Source of the DNA: Plesiomonas shigelloides
Lineage (GTDB): Bacteria; Pseudomonadota; Gammaproteobacteria; Enterobacterales; CAMTGL01
Length of the DNA stretch: 64,000 bases
Assembly (NCBI RefSeq): GCF_900087055.1
Contig: NZ_LT575468.1
Location: forward strand, 2,793,773 to 2,857,772
Reading direction: 5' to 3'
Shown here: positions 1-8,484 of the stretch, piece after piece
How positions within the stretch are numbered: the first letter of the stretch is position 1
Layout: each line of letters begins with the position of its first letter
Notes under the pieces: generated by a model
Told to the model about the DNA's origin: nothing
Database searches by the model: none
What the model saw: the letters and a program-made list of their open reading frames with translations, nothing else
Position numbers and translations under genes: made by a program

Positions 1-422
1 AAAGCGCTTTGATACTCTGACCACGGGCAAGGCGCGACATCCGCACTGACCGGCGCAAAACCAAAGCGCGCGTAATAGCGTGGGTCACCCAGCACGACCG
101 CCGCCGCATAGCCAAACTCATTCAGGCTATTAAGCCCCTCTTGCACCAGCGCTTGGCCAATGCCTTGCCCCTGATAGGCCGGATCCACGGCCAGTGGTGC
201 TAACGCCACCCACTGGTAATCGTTGCCATCTAACAGCAGCGGGCTAAACGCCAGATAACCAATGCACTGACCTTCATCATCCACCGCCACCAGCGACAAC
301 GTCAACTGGCCGGCTTCACGCAGCGCCTGAACCAACTCGGCTTCCGCCGGAGAAGGAAAAGCGCGGTTAAGTAACTGAGCGACCGGTTGGGCATCCACCG
401 GAATTTCAACGCGAATCAGCAT
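1..422 (-). CDS. yhbS: GNAT-family N-acetyltransferase YhbS (3' end outside the window)
   Basis: About 140 residues are visible, starting at ATG (420-422); the C-terminus runs off the left edge, so length cannot be judged (E. coli YhbS is about 167 residues). The frame shows a GNAT acetyl-CoA binding loop (QGQGIG, in the segment AYQGQGIGQALVQ) followed by a YYARFGF-type segment typical of the family. Its start overlaps the ubiT stop by 7 bases, so the two are co-transcribed and probably translationally coupled, as in E. coli yhbT-yhbS. The substrate is unknown. Confidence 0.85.
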   Translation of the reverse strand, partial: MLIRVEIPVDAQPVAQLLNRAFPSPAEAELVQALREAGQLTLSLVAVDDEGQCIGYLAFSPLLLDGNDYQWVALAPLAVDPAYQGQGIGQALVQEGLNSLNEFGYAAAVVLGDPRYYARFGFAPVSADVAPCPWSEYQSA

Positions 423-937
423 GATGTTATCGCCTGAGTGTTCGCAGCCGGCTGAGCAGCCAGCCCTTTTTGAATAAACTGCGCCAGCTGTTGCAACAGC
501 GCCTGTAACGGTTTTGGCATCTGCTCCATATCCAAAGCATCGAGCAGGTTTTTCACATACAGCCCAAGTTCGGTGTCACCCTCAATGGTCAACCGACGCT
601 GGAAAAACAGCGTATCGGGATCTTCCACACGGGCCGCAATCAAGATCAGCTCATTGGTGTTACCCCGGAAAATCACATCCGGTTGGGCCTGCTTGGCCAC
701 CACCAACTGCGCATTTTGCACACTGACAAACCAGCTCAGGTTCAGATCCGGCACCTCGACTTGCAACCAGCGATGCTGCAGAAAATCCAGCTCGCCATCT
801 TCCATCGCCTGACGGAACATCCAGCCCAGCAGTTGCTCCAGCGCCTGCTTTTGTACCCCAAATGGGACCCACTGCAGCGGCATGCGCAAAAAGCGCGGGG
901 CCTCTTTAACCAGTCGTGCCTGTAATTGCGTCAGCAC
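416..937 (-). CDS. ubiT: UbiT (YhbT), SCP2-domain accessory factor for O2-independent ubiquinone synthesis
   Basis: A 173-residue protein made almost entirely of one SCP2 lipid-binding fold, the same size as E. coli YhbT/UbiT. In E. coli UbiT works with UbiU and UbiV in oxygen-independent ubiquinone biosynthesis, probably as a lipid carrier like UbiJ. It starts at GTG (935-937) behind a clear GGAGAGAGG Shine-Dalgarno. The gene is divergent from ubiU-ubiV, as in E. coli, but here a GGDEF-EAL gene lies between the two arms. It overlaps yhbS downstream by 7 bases. No convincing FNR box was found upstream. Confidence 0.88.
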   Translation of the reverse strand: MLTQLQARLVKEAPRFLRMPLQWVPFGVQKQALEQLLGWMFRQAMEDGELDFLQHRWLQVEVPDLNLSWFVSVQNAQLVVAKQAQPDVIFRGNTNELILIAARVEDPDTLFFQRRLTIEGDTELGLYVKNLLDALDMEQMPKPLQALLQQLAQFIQKGLAAQPAANTQAITSC

Positions 938-1243
938 CTTGAACCTCTCTCCTCGCGTGAACTCGACTGGCCGTCAGCCAGTATCGTATCTTTTTAAACC
1001 AATCTCCGAGTGTATCCCAGCCAACGCTTCGGGATAACGGCCTGCGTCAAGAAAGTTGAAGTTTCGCAGCATGTCACGATATTGGCATTTATGCCCTTCC
1101 CTATTGGCGGTTCACATATTAATTTATTCGCGAAAATGCCGCTAAGTAATAAATAAGACAAAAAACTATAAACGTGACACCCGGCTAGAGAACCACTTTT
1201 TTGATGATTGCCGCCAAAGCTTGGCACTTGGGGATGATTTTAC
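938..1243. other. Intergenic region between divergent ubiT and the GGDEF-EAL gene
   Basis: This 306-bp gap must hold the promoters of two divergent transcripts. It is AT-rich around 1110-1170. I looked for an FNR palindrome (TTGAT-N4-ATCAA), because ubiT is an anaerobic gene, and did not find a good match. No RNA gene or open frame of quality was seen. Confidence 0.5.
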
Positions 1244-3277
1244 ATGCTGCTTTCAACGTTGACGGCGGAACTCGCCCAGCTAACCCAGTACAGCTCGTTC
1301 ATGTTTGCTGTATTCGATGCCAATTTGCGCCTGCAGATGGCCAATGAGCAGTTTTACCGCACCCTCGGCCTGACACCTGATGGCCAACTGCAAAAACCGC
1401 TAGCGCGCCTGTTACCGCGCGAACTGTACCAATCCATGCATCCGTATCTGGTGCGGGCGGCGACCGGGGCCACCGTACAAGGCGAAGTGATGCTGCAAGC
1501 CGCACTGCCAAACAGCTACCATTTTTGCATCACGCCGGTGCTCGGCCAACAGACGCACAACGAAGGCCAACTGTGTGGCTATCTGTTCCAAGGCGCGGAT
1601 GTCACCGAAAAGCACCAGTTGCTCGATAGCCTGCAAGAGACGCAGCGCTACTGCCAAAATCTGATCTCCATGCTGGATGACGGATTTTGCATTCTGGAAA
1701 ATGGCATCATTGTCTCTGCTAACGAGTCCACTGCGCGCATTCTTGGCGTTACCAATTCCCAGCAATTGCTCGGAAAGCCATTGCAGGAGTTTTTGCGCGA
1801 CCCACACTCCGGCAACATCCCTGAGCAGCTGCACCAGCAGCTGAGCCACTGTCAGCAACATATTCTGAATACCGCGCCCGCAGTGGGCCAGCGTAAACGC
1901 ATCAGTTTGCAATCGATGCCGATCACCGCGATGGGAAATCCGGCGCAAATGGTGATTATGCGCAGCGACAATCGCCTGCCAGACGACCTGCAACAGCGCG
2001 ATCCGCTGACCGGCTTGCTCAATCGCCACAGCACCTTGCGCCAGTTGCAAAGCATGATCCGCGCCAATATCCCGCTGTCGATGCTGTATCTGGATCTGGA
2101 TAACTTCAAGAATATCAACGACTCGTTAGGCCATCATGTCGGTGACAAGGTGCTGGTCGAAATCGCCTCGCGTCTACGCAGTCACCTTCCCGAAAATGCC
2201 ATCTTGGGCTATTTTGGTGGCGATGAGTTCGGCATCATCCTCCCGAACACTAGCCAAGATGCGGCCAAACAGTATGGCCACAGCCTGATCCGCGCGATTA
2301 AAAACCCACTCGATCTGCAACAGGTGCGCAAACAGCTCTCCTGCTCAATTGGCTGCGTGGTCTTCCCCGGTGATGGCCACGAAGCGCACCATCTGCTGCA
2401 GCACGCCGATACCGCCATGTATGATGCCAAAGCGCAAGGGCGTAACCGGCTGGCCTGCTACCAACCGCAGATGAATCGCGAAGCGCGCTTACGTCTGTGG
2501 CTGGAAGTGGAGCTGCAAAAAGCGCTGAGCAAAAGCGAGCTGGATGTCTATTTCCAACCGAAAGTGAATACCCGCGATTTTCGCCTGATTGGTATGGAAG
2601 CGTTAGTACGCTGGAAACATCCCACCGAAGGCTTTATCAGCCCCGCACGCTTTATTCCGGTCGCGGAAAAAGCCGGCCTGATTGACTGGCTTGGCCGCGT
2701 AGTGATGGAAAAAGTGTTTGCCACCGTGCAGCGCTGGCTCAAACAAGGGCTCAATCCCGGTCAGGTGTCGATCAACTTATCGCCGCAGCAATTTGCCAAC
2801 CCAGGTCTGCTCAACGAAGTGCTGGCGTTACAACAGCACTACCAGATCCCGCCTGGGCGCATCATTTTAGAGATCACCGAAAACGCGGTGATGACCGATC
2901 AAGAGCATGCCGCACGGTTACTGCAAGAGCTACGCGCCCAAGGCTTTGTGCTGTCGATTGATGATTTTGGTACCGGATATTCCTCGCTCTCCTATCTGGC
3001 CAATTTCCCGTTTGATGAGCTGAAAATCGACCGCAGCTTTATCCTCGATATTCTGCATAATCCCAAACAAGTGGCGATTGTCGAGAGCATCATCAATCTG
3101 GGCAAATCGCTCAATATGCACGTGATCATGGAAGGGGTGGAAACTCACGAAGAGGCCACCTTGATTGCCGGTCTAAACTGCGATGGCATTCAGGGCTACC
3201 ACTTCTTCAAACCAATGCCGGTCAAGGAGATCGAGCAACTGCTGCGCCCCAGCATGAAGACGGCGGCCAGCGGTTAA
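1244..3277 (+). CDS. PAS-PAS-GGDEF-EAL c-di-GMP turnover protein
   Basis: A 677-residue protein with no signal peptide or membrane segment, so cytosolic. Two PAS-like sensor domains occupy about residues 10-120 and 130-245. A GGDEF domain follows with the motif intact at 325-329 (YFGGDEFGI), then an EAL domain with EAL at 452-454. Residues expected for phosphodiesterase activity are present: EAL, the SINLS Asn, the LEITE Glu, IDDFGTGYS, KIDRSF, EGVET and QGYHF. No RxxD inhibitory site is seen before GGDEF. Both activities are therefore possible; which dominates cannot be told. The gene sits between ubiT and ubiUV on the ubiU strand, 106 bp upstream of ubiU, suggesting a sensory input (redox or oxygen through PAS) in the same locus. 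That link is inference. Confidence 0.92.
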   Translation: MLLSTLTAELAQLTQYSSFMFAVFDANLRLQMANEQFYRTLGLTPDGQLQKPLARLLPRELYQSMHPYLVRAATGATVQGEVMLQAALPNSYHFCITPVLGQQTHNEGQLCGYLFQGADVTEKHQLLDSLQETQRYCQNLISMLDDGFCILENGIIVSANESTARILGVTNSQQLLGKPLQEFLRDPHSGNIPEQLHQQLSHCQQHILNTAPAVGQRKRISLQSMPITAMGNPAQMVIMRSDNRLPDDLQQRDPLTGLLNRHSTLRQLQSMIRANIPLSMLYLDLDNFKNINDSLGHHVGDKVLVEIASRLRSHLPENAILGYFGGDEFGIILPNTSQDAAKQYGHSLIRAIKNPLDLQQVRKQLSCSIGCVVFPGDGHEAHHLLQHADTAMYDAKAQGRNRLACYQPQMNREARLRLWLEVELQKALSKSELDVYFQPKVNTRDFRLIGMEALVRWKHPTEGFISPARFIPVAEKAGLIDWLGRVVMEKVFATVQRWLKQGLNPGQVSINLSPQQFANPGLLNEVLALQQHYQIPPGRIILEITENAVMTDQEHAARLLQELRAQGFVLSIDDFGTGYSSLSYLANFPFDELKIDRSFILDILHNPKQVAIVESIINLGKSLNMHVIMEGVETHEEATLIAGLNCDGIQGYHFFKPMPVKEIEQLLRPSMKTAASG

Positions 3278-3383
3278 CCGAACGGAAAAATGCGCGTGCT
3301 TACTGCGGCATATCAACATTATGCGCGGATAAAGCACGTAATATCGCGTTTTTACTCCGTTAGATTCAACAGGATAACGCAAT

Positions 3384-4379
3384 ATGGAATTGCTTTGCCC
3401 CGCAGGTAACCTGCCTGCTCTCAAAGCGGCAGTCGATAACGGCGCAGATGCGGTATATATCGGCTTCAAGGATGACACCAATGCCCGGCACTTTGCCGGT
3501 CTCAACTTTACCGAACGCAAGCTGGATGAAGCAGTAAGCTACATCCGCCGCCACCAGCGTAAGCTGCATGTGGCCATCAACACCTTTGCCCATCCTGACG
3601 GCTTCGCGCGCTGGCAGCGTGCGGTCGACATGGCGGCGCAAATGGGTGCCGATGCCCTGATCTTGGCCGATTTGGCGATGCTGGACTATGCCGCGCGCCG
3701 CTATCCGCACATTGAGCGCCATGTCTCCGTGCAAGCCTCGGCCACCAACAGCGAAGCGATCCGCTTCTACCAACAAGAATTTGATGTCGCCCGCGTGGTA
3801 CTACCGCGCGTGCTCTCTATCCATCAGGTTAAACAGCTGGCGCGCAGCAGCAGCGTGCCGCTCGAAGTGTTTGCCTTTGGCAGCCTGTGCATCATGGCCG
3901 AAGGGCGTTGCTATCTGTCGTCCTACCTCACTGGCGAATCGCCAAATACCGTGGGTGCCTGTTCACCGGCTCGCTTTGTGCGCTGGCAACAAACCGAGCA
4001 GGGCCTCGAGTGCCGGCTGAACGATGTGCTGATTGACCGCTACGCCGATCACGAGCATGCCGGTTATCCAACCCTGTGCAAAGGCCGCTACCAAAGTGAA
4101 GGCGCACCGTTCCATGCCTTGGAAGAGCCGACCAGCTTAAATACACTCGATCTGCTGCCGGAGCTGTTTGCCGCCAACATTGCGTCTGTGAAAATTGAAG
4201 GTCGCCAACGCAGCCCGGCGTATGTCAGCCAGATCACAAAAGTGTGGCGTCAGGCAATTGACCGCTATCAAGCCGATCCGAGCAACTTCCGTCCAGAGCC
4301 GGCGTGGATGCAAGCGCTCGACGCCGTCTCGGAAGGTCGCCAAACGACCCTCGGCGCGTATCACCGCAAATGGCAGTAA
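3384..4379 (+). CDS. ubiU: UbiU, U32-family 4Fe-4S protein for O2-independent ubiquinone hydroxylation
   Basis: A 331-residue U32 peptidase-like protein. The four cysteines that ligate the 4Fe-4S cluster in E. coli UbiU fall at the same numbers here: C169 and C176 (SLCIMAEGRC), C193 (GACSPA) and C232 (TLCKGRY). UbiU pairs with UbiV, and with UbiT supports oxygen-independent hydroxylation steps of ubiquinone synthesis. The ATG at 3384 follows an AGGATAACGCAAT leader. ubiV begins 14 bp downstream, so the two form an operon. Confidence 0.95.
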   Translation: MELLCPAGNLPALKAAVDNGADAVYIGFKDDTNARHFAGLNFTERKLDEAVSYIRRHQRKLHVAINTFAHPDGFARWQRAVDMAAQMGADALILADLAMLDYAARRYPHIERHVSVQASATNSEAIRFYQQEFDVARVVLPRVLSIHQVKQLARSSSVPLEVFAFGSLCIMAEGRCYLSSYLTGESPNTVGACSPARFVRWQQTEQGLECRLNDVLIDRYADHEHAGYPTLCKGRYQSEGAPFHALEEPTSLNTLDLLPELFAANIASVKIEGRQRSPAYVSQITKVWRQAIDRYQADPSNFRPEPAWMQALDAVSEGRQTTLGAYHRKWQ

Positions 4380-4393
4380 AGGAGAGCCGACCG

Positions 4394-5272
4394 ATGAAAT
4401 ATGCCTTAGGCCCTGTGTTGTACTTCTGGCCCAAAGCTCAAATGGAAGCCTTTTATCAGGCGGCCAGTCAGTCGGATGCCGACATCATTTATCTGGGCGA
4501 AACCGTCTGCAGCAAGCGCCGTGAGCTGAAATTCGCTGATTGGCTGGAGCTGGCGCGTATGCTGTCGGCCACCGGCAAAGAAGTGGTGCTCTCCACCATG
4601 GCGCTGCTGGAAGCCCCTTCCGAAATCACCCAACTGCGGCGCTTGGTCGACAATGGCGAGTTTCGTATCGAAGCCAATGATCTGGCTGGGGTCACACTGG
4701 CTGCCGAACGGCAACTGCCCTTTGTGGCCGGTCCTGCGCTCAATTGCTATAACGCCCATACCTTGAAAATATTGCAGCAAAAAGGGATGCAGCGTTGGTG
4801 CATGCCGGTAGAGCTGTCACGCGATTGGCTGTGCAACTTACTGACCCAATGTGACGAGCTCGGGATCCGCGATAAATTCGAGGTGGAAGTGTTCAGCTAT
4901 GGCTATCTGCCGCTGGCTTACTCGGCACGCTGCTTTACTGCGCGCGCGGAGAATTTGCCAAAAGATGAATGCGCCACCTGCTGCATCAATTACCCAAATG
5001 GCCGCCAGATCTACTCACAAGAGCAGCAAAAAGTCTTTACCCTGAACGGGATCCAGACCCAAAGCGGCTACTGCTACAACCTCGGTAATGAACTGCAAGC
5101 GATGCATGGGCTGGTCGACAGTGTCCGCCTCTCGCCGCTGGGGCTAGATACCTTGGACATGCTGCGCCGTTTTCGCGCCAATGAACAAGGTCGTCAACCG
5201 CTGGCCTTAGCGCAAGCCCAGGAGTGCAACGGCTACTGGAAAGCCTTAGCCGGTTTAGTACTGCAAGAGTAA
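4394..5272 (+). CDS. ubiV: UbiV, U32-family 4Fe-4S partner of UbiU
   Basis: A 292-residue U32 protein. I start it at ATG 4394 (MKYALGPVLYFW) behind AAAGGAGAG; the longer open frame overlapping ubiU has no family support. The cluster ligands of E. coli UbiV are conserved by number: C39 (GETVCSKR), C180 (SARCFTA), C193 and C197 (ECATCC), with one extra cysteine at 196. It forms the heterodimer with UbiU needed for anaerobic ubiquinone synthesis. A strong bidirectional terminator lies 59 bp beyond its stop. Confidence 0.95.
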   Translation: MKYALGPVLYFWPKAQMEAFYQAASQSDADIIYLGETVCSKRRELKFADWLELARMLSATGKEVVLSTMALLEAPSEITQLRRLVDNGEFRIEANDLAGVTLAAERQLPFVAGPALNCYNAHTLKILQQKGMQRWCMPVELSRDWLCNLLTQCDELGIRDKFEVEVFSYGYLPLAYSARCFTARAENLPKDECATCCINYPNGRQIYSQEQQKVFTLNGIQTQSGYCYNLGNELQAMHGLVDSVRLSPLGLDTLDMLRRFRANEQGRQPLALAQAQECNGYWKALAGLVLQE

Positions 5273-5330
5273 ACGTAGCTCACTGCTTGCCGCCTGATCG
5301 CCACTGACGTTGTGATCTGATACTAGGCAT

Positions 5331-5361
5331 AAAAAAAGCCCGTCACAGTGACGGGCTTTTT
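5331..5361. terminator. Bidirectional terminator between ubiV and deaD
   Basis: The stem GCCCGTCAC/GTGACGGGC is flanked by A7 on the left and a T run on the right. It can end both the rightward ubiUV transcript and the leftward deaD transcript. Confidence 0.9.
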
Positions 5362-5419
5362 TATTTCTCGAACCTTACGGCGCTAGCCTTAGCGATGCAT
5401 CGCTTAGACTGAGCAGCAC

Positions 5420-7348
5420 TTAGTCTTGGCTGCGCTCGCGACGCTCACGACGCTCGCCGCTGTGGCTACGCTCACCGCTACGACGCTCACCGTTGCCGAA
5501 GCTACCGCGTGGACGGTCACCGCCTTCACGACGTGGACGATCACTGCCTTCACGGCGTGGACGATCACCACCTTCACGACGCGGACGATCACCGCCTTCG
5601 CGACGTGGACGATCACCACCTTCACGACGCTCTGGACGTGGAGACGCTTCACCCACCAGTTGCATACGGATTGGTTTGTTCAGAATGCGGGTACGGGTAA
5701 AGTGATCCAGCATGTCAGACGGCATACCACGTGGCAGTTCCACAGTAGAGTGGCTGTCAAACAGCTTGATGTTACCGATGTAACGGCTGCTCAGATCGCC
5801 TTCGTTGGCAATCGCGCCCACGATATGACGAACTTCCACGCCATCATCACGACCCACTTCCAGACGGTAAACGTCCATTGGGCCCACATCACGACGCTCA
5901 CGACGCTCTGGACGATCGCCATCACGACGTGGACGATCATCACGACGACCATCACGGCTGTCACGACGGTCACGACCACCGCGCTCATCACGGTCACGGA
6001 ATTCACGACGTGGACGACGCTCAATCACCGGATCTGCAGGCAGGATCAGTTTACGATCGCCTTGCGCCATCATCAGCAGCGCAGCAGCCAGATCCGCTGG
6101 ATCTTGCTCTTCGCCCATCAGACCATTCAGCAGCTCACGGTAAGCGGCCAGATCGTGGTTTTCCAGTTGCAGCGCAATCTTAGACTTGAACTGCTCGATG
6201 CGGCGTTGTGCCAGCAGCGCGTTAGTCGGCAGATCCACTTCTGGAATGCTCACGTTCATGGTGCGCTCAACGTTACGCAGCAGACGACGCTCACGCGGCT
6301 CGACGAACAGCAGCGCACGACCGCTACGGCCCGCACGACCAGTACGACCGATACGGTGTACGTAAGACTCGGCATCCAATGGGATGTCGTAGTTTACAAC
6401 CAGGCTGATACGCTCAACGTCCAGACCACGCGCCGCAACGTCAGTCGCAATCAGGATATCCAGACGACCGTTACGCAGGCGCTCCAGAGTTTGCTCACGC
6501 AGTGGCTGAGTCATGTCGCCGTTCAGCGCAGCACAGCTGTAGCCGTTACGCTCCAGCACTTCTGCCACATCCAGCGTTGCAGTACGAGTACGCACGAAGA
6601 TGATAGCAGCATCAAAATCTTCCGCTTCCAGGAAACGTACCAGTGCATCATTTTTGCTCATGCCATACACGGTCCAGTAGTTCTGGGCAATGTTTGGCGT
6701 GGTGCGCACGGCAGCCTGAATCTTCACTTCTTGCGGATCACGCATGAAGCGGCGGGTAATACGACGGATTGGATCCGGCATAGTCGCGGAGAACAGCGCG
6801 GTCTGATGATCTTCCGGCAGTTCAGCCATAATGGTTTCAACGTCTTCGATGAAGCCCATGCGCAGCATTTCGTCTGCTTCGTCCAGAACCAGACCTTTCA
6901 GACCGGACAGATCCAGCGTACCACGCTTGATGTGATCCAGCAGACGACCTGGTGTACCTACCACAACCTGTGGGCCCTGACGCAGAGCACGCAGCTGGAT
7001 GTCATAACGCTGGCCACCGTACAGGGCCAGAACACGCAGACCGCTCATGTGCTTGGAAAAATCACCGAATGCCTCGGATACCTGCACGGCCAGCTCACGA
7101 GTAGGAGCCAGAACCAGTACCTGAGGACGGGCTACTTCAGGCTGAATACGGGTTAACATCGGCAACGCAAAGGCCGCTGTTTTGCCGCTACCGGTTTGTG
7201 CCATGCCCAGAACATCACGGCCTTCCAGCAGGTGAGGGATACACGCAGCCTGAATTGGCGACGGTTTTTCATAGCCCATGCTCTCGATGGCGGTGAGGAT
7301 CGGGGTCGGCAAACCCAGTTCAGCAAAAGTAGTCTCTAATTCAGCCAT
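5420..7348 (-). CDS. deaD: DeaD/CsdA DEAD-box ATP-dependent RNA helicase
   Basis: A 642-residue DEAD-box helicase. Visible in order: Q motif (PSPIQ), Walker A (AQTGSGKT), DEAD (VLDEADEML), SAT, and motif VI ([11 protein letters not shown]). A DbpA-like RNA-binding domain (starting [13 protein letters not shown]) and an Arg/Gly-rich tail follow. In E. coli DeaD remodels RNA, aids 50S assembly in the cold and joins cold-shock degradosomes with PNPase. The tail contains five in-frame copies of an 8-residue unit rich in Arg, Glu, Gly and Asp, encoded by perfect-period 24-bp repeats. The order pnp-nlpI-deaD matches E. coli. Confidence 0.97.
   Translation of the reverse strand: MAELETTFAELGLPTPILTAIESMGYEKPSPIQAACIPHLLEGRDVLGMAQTGSGKTAAFALPMLTRIQPEVARPQVLVLAPTRELAVQVSEAFGDFSKHMSGLRVLALYGGQRYDIQLRALRQGPQVVVGTPGRLLDHIKRGTLDLSGLKGLVLDEADEMLRMGFIEDVETIMAELPEDHQTALFSATMPDPIRRITRRFMRDPQEVKIQAAVRTTPNIAQNYWTVYGMSKNDALVRFLEAEDFDAAIIFVRTRTATLDVAEVLERNGYSCAALNGDMTQPLREQTLERLRNGRLDILIATDVAARGLDVERISLVVNYDIPLDAESYVHRIGRTGRAGRSGRALLFVEPRERRLLRNVERTMNVSIPEVDLPTNALLAQRRIEQFKSKIALQLENHDLAAYRELLNGLMGEEQDPADLAAALLMMAQGDRKLILPADPVIERRPRREFRDRDERGGRDRRDSRDGRRDDRPRRDGDRPERRERRDVGPMDVYRLEVGRDDGVEVRHIVGAIANEGDLSSRYIGNIKLFDSHSTVELPRGMPSDMLDHFTRTRILNKPIRMQLVGEASPRPERREGGDRPRREGGDRPRREGGDRPRREGSDRPRREGGDRPRGSFGNGERRSGERSHSGERRERRERSQD
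5508..5627 (-). repeat. Five tandem 24-bp repeats encoding the DeaD C-terminal tail
   Basis: Five consecutive 24-bp units, each beginning CGTGGACGRTCAC on the plus strand, encode five copies of an eight-residue DRPRREGG-type unit (one with Ser for Gly). The copies differ by only a few bases, mostly at third positions. That suggests recent slippage or recombination and possible copy-number variation between strains. Confidence 0.9.
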
Positions 7349-7463
7349 GACGTAGTCTCAATATAAAAAACGGGCGCCAGTCTACCTGAATTGGCGAGAA
7401 AATGCGCGAAGATTTTCAGCCAAAAATGTGAACTGACGCAATCACAATGACAAGACGAGCTTT

Positions 7464-7485
7464 GCCATTACCGGACGGTAATGGC
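7464..7485. repeat. Perfect inverted repeat between nlpI and deaD
   Basis: GCCATTACC, four bases, GGTAATGGC: a perfect 9-bp stem just after the nlpI stop. Neither strand has a T run downstream of the stem, so it is not a standard intrinsic terminator. It may be an RNA-processing or stability hairpin, or a protein site. Confidence 0.6.
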
Positions 7486-7504
7486 AAAAACTCATAAATT
7501 TTAA

Positions 7505-8383
7505 TTAGTTGGCTTCTGACGTGTCGCCTTGTCCCAGCAGGGACAGTTCCAGCATGGCATAACGGTGTTCGACAAAGTTATGCACATTATTGGCCATCGT
7601 CAGTTTAAAAAGGGATACCGCACCATCGACATCCCCCTTGCTTAGATAGCGTTTGCCCAAGTAGAAGTAAGCTTCACTTAGGTGCTCTGCCAGAGACGTG
7701 TTATCGGTGGAGTTATCCTGCAAACGACGCATAAATTCGGCTTCGGACATATCACCCAAGTACAGGGCAACGATGTTCCAGCCGACATTATCACGGCTTG
7801 CGGCGTTGTAACGCTGCCGCAGCGCCTTGAGCGCCTCATCCTTGTTCAACTCGCTTTCCGTCAAGTATAACCATAGCACCCGATACGGGTCATCGGGATC
7901 ATCTTGATAGAAATTGAGCAGATCTTCTTGGGCCAGCTTATAGCGGCCACCGTAGTACAAGGCTATACCCCGGTTTAACAGGGCATAGCGATATTCAGGA
8001 TCCAATTCCAGCACTGAATCGAACGCCTCATAGGCGGCATCATACTGGCCTGACTGGGTAAAATATACCCCCAGGTAGTTGAAAACCTCTGGCATATCCT
8101 GACGCAAGGCCAGAGCCTGAGTGAAATCATTACGTGCCAGCGCCTGCAGACCGAGGCTGTCATACAACACGCCCCGCTCATACAGCAACTGAGCGCGTTC
8201 TCCATCACTAAGCGCCCGACTGGAGAGAATCTGCTCCATCCGGGCCAGCATGACTTCCTGTTGCAGGCTGGGTTGCAATGGTATTGCCAGTACGGCACTC
8301 TGACGCCAGTCATAGCTTGTGCTGCTACATCCGGTCAGCAACACCACCATTACACCGCATACCCAGCGCGAGAATGGGTTCAT
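7505..8383 (-). CDS. nlpI: NlpI, TPR outer-membrane lipoprotein
   Basis: A 292-residue lipoprotein precursor. The signal peptide ends in the lipobox LTGC ([13 protein letters not shown]) near residues 15-19. TPR repeats follow, including [31 protein letters not shown]. NlpI in E. coli is an outer-membrane adaptor that brings the protease Prc to the endopeptidase MepS and scaffolds peptidoglycan hydrolases. I use ATG 8383 behind AGGAG; a TTG two codons upstream is also open. The position between pnp and deaD matches E. coli. Confidence 0.95.
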   Translation of the reverse strand: MNPFSRWVCGVMVVLLTGCSSTSYDWRQSAVLAIPLQPSLQQEVMLARMEQILSSRALSDGERAQLLYERGVLYDSLGLQALARNDFTQALALRQDMPEVFNYLGVYFTQSGQYDAAYEAFDSVLELDPEYRYALLNRGIALYYGGRYKLAQEDLLNFYQDDPDDPYRVLWLYLTESELNKDEALKALRQRYNAASRDNVGWNIVALYLGDMSEAEFMRRLQDNSTDNTSLAEHLSEAYFYLGKRYLSKGDVDGAVSLFKLTMANNVHNFVEHRYAMLELSLLGQGDTSEAN

Positions 8384-8399
8384 TTCCAACTCCTGACCG

Positions 8400-8430
8400 C
8401 AAAAATCGGGGAGGCATCCGGCCCCCCGAT
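8400..8430 (-). terminator. Intrinsic terminator of pnp
   Basis: Read on the minus strand, ATCGGGG pairs with CCCCGAT around an inner GGC/GCC pair, followed by TTTTT. It lies between the pnp stop and nlpI. Confidence 0.75.
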
Positions 8431-8484
8431 GCTTTTACGAGATTGGCCTGTGCGATCTTGGCCGCAACGCGTCATCAAGCGGTA

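Noticed and set aside
994-1227. 77-residue minus-strand ORF upstream of ubiT
   Set aside because: Low-quality composition, no ribosome-binding site, and it occupies a divergent promoter region.
3278-3383. FNR box upstream of ubiU
   Set aside because: An ATCAA half-site is present (near 3313) but the partner TTGAT half is missing at the required spacing.
5426-7156. 576-residue plus-strand open frame opposite deaD
   Set aside because: Its Thr/Trp/Ala-rich repeats are the reverse reading of DeaD Arg-rich codons; no family features and no ribosome-binding site.
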